Assembly (NCBI GenBank): GCA_946627685.1
Contig: CAMOVV010000099.1
Location: 1-5,406 of the forward strand
Source: an uncultured Bacteroidales bacterium
Lineage (GTDB): Bacteria; Bacteroidota; Bacteroidia; Bacteroidales; UBA932
DNA: 5,406 nt
Direction: 5' to 3'
Positions 1-4,373 of the stretch are shown piece after piece. A program made the translations under genes and the position numbers. The notes beneath the pieces are model-generated. The model was not told the DNA's origin. It ran no database searches and was given only the letters and a program-made list of their open reading frames with translations. Numbering within the stretch: position 1 is the stretch's first letter; each line of letters starts with the position of its first letter.

Positions 1-19
1 TGTAAACTGTGAAATCCAT
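1..19 (-). CDS. Possible 5' end of a gene running off the left edge
   Basis: A minus-strand ATG at 17-19 opens a frame reading M-D-F-T-V-Y up to the window edge. Only six codons are visible, so nothing can be said of the product. The start is suggested by its upstream region. It has an A-rich leader without a Shine-Dalgarno sequence, and an AACAACCAAAA block (about 31-41) sits 11 nt before the ATG. That is the same spacing and similar wording as the leader of the gene starting at 4345. If real, this gene continues the minus-strand direction of the rest of the window, but lies about 450 nt beyond the methyltransferase stop and so probably has its own promoter. The call rests on leader similarity alone. 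Confidence 0.3.
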
Positions 20-30
20 TTTTATATTTT

Positions 31-41
31 TTTTGGTTGTT
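31..41 (-). promoter_or_regulatory. Diverged leader block before the possible left-edge gene
   Basis: In minus-strand sense this reads AACAACCAAAA and lies 11 nt before the ATG at 19. It resembles the degenerate leader before the ATG at 4345 (AACAACATAACCAAAT) more than the strict copies. In such an A-rich leader the match could be chance. Confidence 0.25.
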
Positions 42-50
42 ACTTAGAAA

Positions 51-81
51 GGGTACAGCCTCACCGTCTTTGACCGTACCC
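51..81. other. Inverted repeat GGGTAC / GTACCC
   Basis: A perfect 6-nt inverted repeat, GGGTAC at 51-56 and GTACCC at 76-81, is separated by 19 nt. There is no T-run after it on either strand, so it does not read as an intrinsic terminator. It could be an operator or a weak hairpin upstream of the structured region. A second small hairpin, GTGC / GCAC (91-94 and 101-104), follows. Confidence 0.3.
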
Positions 82-169
82 TGAGATGTTGTGCTGAAAT
101 GCACTGAAAGAAACAATATGAGATGACGGATTTTCTTGCTTGTTGGATTTAGCGTTTTTGTCTTGGATT

Positions 170-374
170 CTTCATTCGTTTTATCCCTTAACTTTGCTTG
201 GATTTTCACCTGCTATGGGACCTCTGGGCCCGTAGTCTGGGGAAAATCTGAGCGAAGTGGTAAAGGGATAAAATCCTTTCCCGTATGGGTGAGGGCTAAA
301 ATACTACCCTTTCAGGGTGGAGATTTTAGCCCGAATAAGCGGAGCGAGCGAAGCCCATTCGTGGAAAGGACCAC
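170..374 (+). ncRNA. Predicted structured RNA of unknown family
   Basis: Folding by eye gives a multi-arm structure. Arm A (178-274) pairs 178-189 with 263-274, 191-200 with 249-258, 201-207 with 242-248, 209-210 with 239-240, and 213-219 with 229-235. That is about 40 pairs in 97 nt. Arm B (293-332) has a perfect 10-bp stem, GGGCTAAAAT with ATTTTAGCCC, capped by CTACCCT / AGGGTGG (304-310 and 314-320). A closing stem can join ATTCG (174-178) to CGAAT (332-336), extended by 170-172 with 337-339. A small hairpin GTGG / CCAC (361-364 and 371-374) follows. Strand choice comes from wobbles: 178-274, 195-254, 199-250, 200-249, 212-236, 216-232 and 305-319 pair as G-U only on the + strand and would be A-C mismatches on the other. 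The ends are not defined: I see no clear Bacteroides promoter (TTTG, then TAnnTTTG) and no T-run terminator. I do not recognise an Rfam family. A DNA-level role such as a transfer origin or recombination site is an alternative, but the wobbles argue for RNA. Confidence 0.5.
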
Positions 375-388
375 TACCTGTTAAGATT

Positions 389-450
389 ATTACACTATAG
401 CGGGCGATTTATGTTGTTTTTTAAATGTATTTCGTCCGGATTAGTGTAAT
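389..450. repeat. 9-bp inverted repeat ATTACACTA / TAGTGTAAT
   Basis: ATTACACTA at 389-397 and TAGTGTAAT at 442-450 are perfect inverted copies 44 nt apart. They lie between the end of the methyltransferase gene and the structured RNA region. The spacing is long for a terminator and no T-run follows on either strand. Possible roles are paired binding sites for a dimeric regulator or a remnant of an element end. The right half also belongs to a stretch resembling the gene leader element. Confidence 0.35.
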
Positions 451-463
451 TTTTAGTGGTTTA
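441..463 (-). promoter_or_regulatory. Leader-like relic just past the methyltransferase stop, without an ATG
   Basis: On the + strand this reads like the region before the ATG at 3349: the two share TTAGTGT, then AT, TTT and TGGTTT in the same order with one gap, about 19 of 24 positions. Where the start codon would fall (438-440) there is no ATG, and no open frame follows. It may be the leader of a gene that has been lost, or a chance match in A+T-rich DNA. Confidence 0.25.
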
Positions 464-469
464 GAAATG

Positions 470-2179
470 TCAGGCTACTTTTGTTTTTGTCTTTTTGTCA
501 AGTGTCGGCGCGATAGCCTCACACCAGACCTTCGCCATTATAGTCACAACCGCGTTGCCGAGGTATTTCTTCTGTTCTTCCTGTGAACCCACGAGGACGT
601 AGTCTTTTGGGAAACCCTGTATAAGCTTCAGCTCATCTATGCGGAGCATACGCATGGAGATATCCACTATGCCGTAGACGAACATGAACTGTTTGATTTC
701 CCTGAGGACGGGGCTGTCGGTGTCATAGGAGATGTAGATCAGCGTGTCACCTTCCCTTCTGATGAAGGAAGGCAGATGCGCCTCGTTTGTCAGGGCTGAC
801 GCTATCTGTAGAGGCAGTTTGTCCTGGCGGGCTATGACCGTCGGGCATGGGGCGTCCACGCTGTTTCCCGGGCAGGAAAACTGCGGGTTGACGAGATACT
901 GCCATTTGCGGTTGACCGTTACGATCTGTGTCGGGGTGTCGATTGAGGATTTAACCTTCACGATTTTCTGTTTCGGGTTATTGGTGATGGTCCCGCAGGG
1001 CTTCTCTATGGAGGTGGGAGCTCCGTTTCCGTACTGGTTGTCAAGGAAGACCATGGCGAGGCGGTCCTTGGTGGTGACCGTCGGAGCGGGCCCTTCGACC
1101 GAGTGAACGCCTCCCTTGCCGTAGTAGGCGGCAAGGAACTGCTGGTCTCCGGAGCCTTTCTCTGAAAGGAAACGGGCCTTGCCGACACCGATGCGGTTCT
1201 GTGTCGTCACCGTGGGACAGGGGGTCTCCATGTCCGGGGCGAGGTAAGTGCCGTTCTTCATGCCGTTCCACTTTATTAGAAAGTTCTGTTTTCCGCCGGC
1301 CACGAACTTAACGAGTCCGGCGTATATCCTCTTGAGCGTCGCGTCCACAAGGGGTCTCTTCCTTCCGAAGATGGACGCGCCCTCGTCGTCGAGGTCCAGG
1401 ACGTCACGGACGGGCAGCCAAGGCTTGAGGTGGTTCCCGAAGAGGTCCTCCCCGCCGTCCCTTGCGTGTGTGGGTTCCGGAAAGACGATGTCGATGCCTC
1501 GTTTAGCAAACATGCCGAAGAAGCGTCTGCGGGACGTGTAGGCTCCGTAGTCGGCGCTGTTAAGGATGCGGCTCTCGAAGCGGTATCCGTAGGAGCACAT
1601 CTCGGCGACCCAGCGGTGGTAGTATTCCCCCTTGTGCTCGGGATCCGGCAGCATGGCCGGCTCCTCCCAGGTCTTGCGTTCCTTGCCCTTCCCGGAGGAT
1701 TTCTTCGTCATGACGACGGTCCCGTCGCCGCGGCGTTTCTCCACCAGCGGGCCCCAGGTCTGGAACTCATCGACGTTCTCTATCTGGATGATATCAGGGT
1801 CGATGGCCTCCACGTAGCGGAACAGGTGCTCTGCGAGTGTCCTGGAGTCCGCGTCGCGTGACATACCTCCCTTGGCGCGGGAGAAGTTGGTACACTCAAG
1901 GGAGGCCCAGAGGACGACCTTCGCCTTGGGATGCGCTTTCCGGGCCAGGTTGATATGCTTCACCATGGGCCCCAGCTCCAGCGTACGGATATCCTCGGTG
2001 TAGTGGACCGCGTCGGGGTGGTTGGCCTTGTGGGAGGCAATCGCGTTTTTGTCGTGGTTCACGCAGGCGACGACCTTGGCAATCTTCTTGCCGTTGACGA
2101 CGGCGTTCTCAACGCCCGTCGACGTGCCGCCGGCACCGCAGAAGAGGTCTATGTAGAGGAGTTGGATATTTTCGTTCAT
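470..2179 (-). CDS. DNA cytosine-5 methyltransferase, orphan, with repeated PTVTT modules
   Basis: This enzyme transfers a methyl group from S-adenosylmethionine to carbon 5 of cytosine in a specific DNA site. In the 569-aa protein, motif I is DLFCGAGG (11-18), motif IV is SLECTNFS with catalytic Cys96, motif VI is ENV (134-136), motif VIII is TSRRRFF (215-221), motif IX is RMLRIDELKLIQGFP (510-524) and motif X is GNAVV (541-545). The order is canonical and nothing is broken, so it should be active. The usual Pro before the catalytic Cys is replaced by Glu. Between motifs VIII and IX, where target recognition lies, five degenerate copies of a module like S-V-x-x-P-x-P-T-V-T-T-x-x-R begin near residues 317, 360, 390, 412 and 440. 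The ATG at 2179 is preferred. It lies 7 nt after the stop of the upstream gene, which suggests coupling, and the protein then starts shortly before motif I. A GTG at 2221 would add 14 residues but overlaps the upstream gene. No restriction endonuclease is visible, so it is probably an orphan that shields the element from host restriction. Base composition is G+C-rich compared with genes 2945-3712. Confidence 0.93.
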   Translation of the reverse strand: MNENIQLLYIDLFCGAGGTSTGVENAVVNGKKIAKVVACVNHDKNAIASHKANHPDAVHYTEDIRTLELGPMVKHINLARKAHPKAKVVLWASLECTNFSRAKGGMSRDADSRTLAEHLFRYVEAIDPDIIQIENVDEFQTWGPLVEKRRGDGTVVMTKKSSGKGKERKTWEEPAMLPDPEHKGEYYHRWVAEMCSYGYRFESRILNSADYGAYTSRRRFFGMFAKRGIDIVFPEPTHARDGGEDLFGNHLKPWLPVRDVLDLDDEGASIFGRKRPLVDATLKRIYAGLVKFVAGGKQNFLIKWNGMKNGTYLAPDMETPCPTVTTQNRIGVGKARFLSEKGSGDQQFLAAYYGKGGVHSVEGPAPTVTTKDRLAMVFLDNQYGNGAPTSIEKPCGTITNNPKQKIVKVKSSIDTPTQIVTVNRKWQYLVNPQFSCPGNSVDAPCPTVIARQDKLPLQIASALTNEAHLPSFIRREGDTLIYISYDTDSPVLREIKQFMFVYGIVDISMRMLRIDELKLIQGFPKDYVLVGSQEEQKKYLGNAVVTIMAKVWCEAIAPTLDKKTKTKVA

Positions 2180-2186
2180 GGGTTGT

Positions 2187-2879
2187 TCAATAGTTGAGAT
2201 TGAATTCAAAGTTTCCTTCACGGCGGCCTCCCCTGAGCCAGTAGGCGCTTTTGTTATTGTTTTTGAAAACCGTGGCGGCGATGCCTTTCAGTTCTTCGAG
2301 ATCCTTGTAAAGAAGCTCGGGTTTCTTTTCCAACAGTTCCTGTACGGACATGCGTCCGTTCCAGAAGGCTTCGTCCTTGGTTTTCTGAAGGGTATCCACA
2401 TAATCGAAGACCTTGCTGGTCAGTTCGGCTTTTCTTTCCGCCTCTTTCCTTGCGTTGATGGCCTCAGGGGCGAGGTACTTCGCAACGGCCCGGATAGCCT
2501 CGGCGAACTCTTCGGCGCTTATCCTCAGGTCGCTATGTCTGCAGTAGGTACGGTCTCCTATCCACTCGTGCTCTGCGGGGATGACGTGACCGTTTACCAG
2601 GCGGCTCACATCAACGGCCGTAGTGCCGTCGGTGGAGTCTCCCTGCCAGTAGATGCTGGCGAAGCATACGCCTTTGTCGTCGACACAGAGCCTCTCTATC
2701 CGGTGGTTCCAGTGAAACTCCGTAATATGACGGATATAGATATTATCGTTATATTTGCTTCCGGACCAGCGCTTGGTCCCGTACTCGCGTATCACCTCCG
2801 GGAGGAGGGAAACGCATTCGCGGATGCTGCCGCTGGAGAAGACTGTCCGGTAGTATTTTGCAGTTTTTCTTATATTCAT
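2187..2879 (-). CDS. Unknown 230-aa accessory protein upstream of the methyltransferase
   Basis: I do not recognise a family. The N-terminal half (1-110) is mixed, rich in aromatic and charged residues, with a stretch HITEFHWNHRIERLCVDDKG (51-70) that looks like beta strands. From about 121 to 205 it becomes strongly helical and charged (SAEEFAEAIRAVAKYLAPEA, then ARKEAERKAELTSKVFDYV), consistent with long helices or a coiled coil. There is no signal peptide or membrane segment, so it is probably cytoplasmic. The start is set at the ATG at 2879 because the conserved leader block ends 11 nt before it. A longer frame from a TTG at 2912 would translate the leader itself and is rejected. Its stop is 7 nt before the methyltransferase ATG, so the two are probably translated together. 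A helper role for the methyltransferase is possible but only from position. Confidence 0.8.
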   Translation of the reverse strand: MNIRKTAKYYRTVFSSGSIRECVSLLPEVIREYGTKRWSGSKYNDNIYIRHITEFHWNHRIERLCVDDKGVCFASIYWQGDSTDGTTAVDVSRLVNGHVIPAEHEWIGDRTYCRHSDLRISAEEFAEAIRAVAKYLAPEAINARKEAERKAELTSKVFDYVDTLQKTKDEAFWNGRMSVQELLEKKPELLYKDLEELKGIAATVFKNNNKSAYWLRGGRREGNFEFNLNY

Positions 2880-2890
2880 GGTATAAGTGT

Positions 2891-2906
2891 ATTTGATTGG
2901 TTTGTT
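2891..2906 (-). promoter_or_regulatory. Conserved leader element, copy 1
   Basis: In minus-strand sense this reads AACAAACCAATCAAAT and ends 11 nt before the ATG at 2879. It is identical over 16 nt to copy 2 at 3361-3376. It holds no Shine-Dalgarno sequence. The A/C-rich composition fits a Bacteroidetes-type translation enhancer, but the conservation is much stronger than composition alone would give. Confidence 0.65.
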
Positions 2907-2944
2907 TGGCAATCTATAGCCCGTTCAAGAGCCGTAAACAGTGA

Positions 2945-3349
2945 TTACTTGTCCCAGAGTTCCCTGTCTGCAAACATTGCCTCGATGCTTTCATCGTAGG
3001 TAAGTTCGTAGAGGTAGGTTGAAGGCTCCTGCCAGTCACAGGCTTCAAGAGCGGCGGCGGCAAGGAACTCTACAAACTTCTCGTTGGAATACATTTCTTC
3101 CGGATACTCCTGTTCAAGCGTTTCACGCGTCTCATTGAGAAGCATTTCGCGGGTCCACAATTTAGCATCCCCATTATTTTCGTCCAAGTCTTGCAAGGAG
3201 TATTCTCCGATGTAGATAATGCCCTCTCCTTTTTTGAAGGCATCTATATCTTTGTAACACCACCCGTTAAAAGTGGAGTCACCATGGTAACGAACTTCTC
3301 CGTTTTCAAATTCCTCGCGGTACCCGCAAGTAACTTCGATTTTTTTCAT
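2945..3349 (-). CDS. Unknown strongly acidic 134-aa protein
   Basis: I do not recognise a family. The protein has 33 Asp/Glu against 13 Lys/Arg, a net charge near -20, spread along the whole length. The N-terminal third (MKKIEVTCGYREEF...GEVRYHG) looks like beta hairpins. The middle (66-100) is helical and Glu-rich, followed by a short hydrophobic patch FVEFLAAAALEACDW (91-105). No signal peptide or membrane segment is present. The ATG at 3349 is preceded at 11 nt by a perfect copy of the leader element, which supports this start. It lies 65 nt upstream of the next gene and shares direction with it. The charge would fit a DNA-mimic or anti-restriction type protein, but no ArdA or Ocr signature is seen and that remains a guess. 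Confidence 0.78.
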   Translation of the reverse strand: MKKIEVTCGYREEFENGEVRYHGDSTFNGWCYKDIDAFKKGEGIIYIGEYSLQDLDENNGDAKLWTREMLLNETRETLEQEYPEEMYSNEKFVEFLAAAALEACDWQEPSTYLYELTYDESIEAMFADRELWDK

Positions 3350-3360
3350 GTTAGTGTGAT

Positions 3361-3376
3361 ATTTGATTGGTTTGTT
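3361..3376 (-). promoter_or_regulatory. Conserved leader element, copy 2
   Basis: This is identical to copy 1 over 16 nt and ends 11 nt before the ATG at 3349. Between element and ATG, copies 1 and 2 also share a (T/A)AGTGT stretch when read on the + strand. The coding sequences they precede are unrelated, so only the leader is conserved. Confidence 0.65.
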
Positions 3377-3378
3377 GC

Positions 3379-3408
3379 GGATATGGAAGCAGTCGCGTCC
3401 CCCATACC
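3379..3408. other. Small hairpin between genes 3410 and 3349
   Basis: GG-A-TATGG (3379-3386) can pair with CCATACC (3402-3408), with A3381 bulged and a 15-nt loop. It sits between the stop of the upstream gene and the leader element of the next gene. No T-run follows, so a terminator is not supported. It may stabilise or space the polycistronic RNA. Confidence 0.3.
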
Positions 3409-3409
3409 C

Positions 3410-3712
3410 TTAGCGGTTCACGAATTTGTAATACGGAACGTATGTTTTATTCACGGCGCTCATTATTTCGTTCCAGGTGGATTCCTTCGTTTTACTAACA
3501 TAGAAATCAACTCTCACTTGGTCGGGGCTTGTGTTAGCAAGTTCAACCGTGTCACCTAAATAGTAAGGATTGCCGTGATGTGCACAAACACCAGGTAGCA
3601 TACCAAGGTTGATATTAACTTCCTTCATCATTTCTGCAATTCTTTCCGTCATTTTGTTTTTGCTCATTTTGTTGGGATAACCCGCAACAAGGCTAAATGT
3701 AAGATGTCGCAT
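3410..3712 (-). CDS. Unknown 100-aa protein
   Basis: I do not recognise a family. An N-terminal stretch MRHLTFSLVAGYPNK is followed by a Lys/Met-rich probable helix (16-34, MSKNKMTERIAEMMKEVNI). A mixed segment then contains LGDTVELAN and VRVDFYVSK, which look like beta strands. It is one of the less G+C-rich genes here. The ATG at 3712 has the leader element 10 nt upstream, which favours it over the internal ATG at residue 16. The hydrophobic N-terminus is too short and lacks a cleavage site for a convincing signal peptide. The gene stands 108 nt after the DUF1566-like gene, the widest gap in the cluster. Confidence 0.72.
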   Translation of the reverse strand: MRHLTFSLVAGYPNKMSKNKMTERIAEMMKEVNINLGMLPGVCAHHGNPYYLGDTVELANTSPDQVRVDFYVSKTKESTWNEIMSAVNKTYVPYYKFVNR

Positions 3713-3722
3713 AATGATTTCG

Positions 3723-3737
3723 ATTTGATTGGTTTGT
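3723..3737 (-). promoter_or_regulatory. Conserved leader element, copy 3
   Basis: In minus-strand sense this reads ACAAACCAATCAAAT, identical to copies 1 and 2 over 15 nt, and ends 10 nt before the ATG at 3712. The sequence between element and ATG differs from copies 1 and 2, which delimits the conserved block on that side. Confidence 0.65.
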
Positions 3738-3745
3738 AGTGAATA

Positions 3746-3808
3746 GCCACCTTGTCAGAAGTGGCGCCATGAGAGAGGAATAGGCGGGGCGACGGAGCGC
3801 CCTCGCCC
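3746..3808. other. Two tandem hairpins downstream of the DUF1566-like gene
   Basis: Hairpin 1 pairs GCCA and CTT (3746-3753, one bulged C) with AAGTGGC (3759-3765) around a 5-nt loop. Hairpin 2 is G+C-rich: GGGCGA (3787-3792) with TCGCCC (3803-3808), extended inward by GG/CC with a bulged C. On the minus strand hairpin 2 begins 12 nt after the stop codon at 3821. Neither is followed by a T-run, so neither is a classical intrinsic terminator. They may attenuate or protect the transcript. A hairpin just past the 3' end of a lectin-fold gene also recalls the arrangement at diversity-generating retroelement targets. Confidence 0.4.
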
Positions 3809-3820
3809 AAGGAAGAAGGC

Positions 3821-4345
3821 TTAAGCTTCGTTTACCGCCACTGGCACAACGACGAAGGTGTTGTACAAGATGTAGTTTTCGATGATAAAGAAACCGTTGT
3901 AGTCACCCGCAACCCAAGCGGTGTTGGCGTCGTTACGAAGGCAAGACCAAAGGACAGAATCGGGCAGAAGGTCTGCGCCCTCTATCTGTTTCGCAAGGGC
4001 ATTGATTTCTTTCTCGTATTTCTTGATGGTTCCGGTGGTAAGTAGAGAAGCAATGTTAAACTTCTCTGCGATGCCACGTACGAACTTCGCTGCCGGGCTG
4101 TCCAGCTTTAGTAGTTCATCGGTGCGCTCTTTGCAGAGGTCGGTGTCTTCGAAAAGGGCATTTAGTTTCGAGTGGCCCGGCTCCTTCCAGTCGTCAAAGC
4201 GACTGACTTCAAGAAGTTTACACTCCTTGTATTTAGGGTACACGAGGACGGCTTTGCCGTCAATTCTCGGAATAGAGATTCCTTTAATGGCATCCAGTTT
4301 CATTTCGCCCTCACGGCCTTCTTTGAAAATGATTTGAGGTTTCAT
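3821..4345 (-). CDS. DUF1566/Lcl-C-like protein with C-type-lectin-fold-like C-terminus
   Basis: The 174-aa protein follows the pattern of a protein type widespread in Bacteroides elements. It has a short beta-rich N-terminus (MKPQIIFKEGREG... then GKAVLVYPK), a helical middle (62-125), and a C-terminus with the signature KEINALAKQIEG, VLWSCL (131-136), AW (143-144), G-F-F, then NTFVVVPVA (162-170). This matches the DUF1566/Lcl-C form 'eInaaL...WSS...AW...G......Y..vRPV', in which the usual Arg of RPV is Val here. In Lcl-C and related formylglycine-enzyme folds this end forms a C-type-lectin-like surface for ligand binding. The actual ligand is unknown. The ATG at 4345 is chosen over one at 4450: a diverged leader block lies 10 nt upstream, the N-terminus then matches the family, and the overlap with the upstream gene disappears (28-nt gap instead). 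No signal peptide is present. Two hairpins follow the stop. Confidence 0.75.
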   Translation of the reverse strand: MKPQIIFKEGREGEMKLDAIKGISIPRIDGKAVLVYPKYKECKLLEVSRFDDWKEPGHSKLNALFEDTDLCKERTDELLKLDSPAAKFVRGIAEKFNIASLLTTGTIKKYEKEINALAKQIEGADLLPDSVLWSCLRNDANTAWVAGDYNGFFIIENYILYNTFVVVPVAVNEA

Positions 4346-4355
4346 TACTATTATT

Positions 4356-4371
4356 ATTTGGTTATGTTGTT
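4356..4371 (-). promoter_or_regulatory. Diverged leader element, copy 4
   Basis: In minus-strand sense this reads AACAACATAACCAAAT, matching copies 1 and 2 at 12 of 16 positions. It ends 10 nt before the ATG at 4345, the same spacing as the strict copies. Its position supports the shorter start of the DUF1566-like gene. It overlaps no coding sequence of the neighbouring gene beyond its final stop at 4374. Confidence 0.5.
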
Positions 4372-4373
4372 TC

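Noticed and set aside
136..384. Open frame of 82 codons on the + strand across the gene-free region
   Set aside because: It starts at TTG without a leader, its translation resembles no protein, and the DNA is explained better by extensive base pairing of the structured RNA.
389..450. Intrinsic terminator of the methyltransferase operon
   Set aside because: The 44-nt loop is too long and no T-run follows on the minus strand. I see no convincing terminator at the end of the operon.
1..469. tRNA, group II intron domain V, RNase P RNA or CRISPR array
   Set aside because: No cloverleaf with T-loop sequence, no domain V hallmark, no conserved RNase P core and no regularly spaced repeats were found.
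744..1861. Several open frames inside the methyltransferase region on both strands
   Set aside because: The methyltransferase frame carries all catalytic motifs in order. The others are out-of-frame readings of G+C-rich coding sequence.
2180..2221. GTG start at 2221 for the methyltransferase
   Set aside because: It would overlap the upstream gene by 35 nt, and the ATG at 2179 lies 7 nt past that gene's stop and suits the family's start near motif I.
2880..2912. Longer N-terminus from TTG at 2912 for the 230-aa protein
   Set aside because: The extra 11 codons are the conserved leader element, which is non-coding in front of two other genes at the same distance from the ATG.
2178..2999. Open frame of 273 codons on the + strand
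   Set aside because: It lies opposite the 230-aa gene and the end of the acidic protein gene, which both have proper ATG starts and the conserved leader. It is a shadow of the opposite strand.
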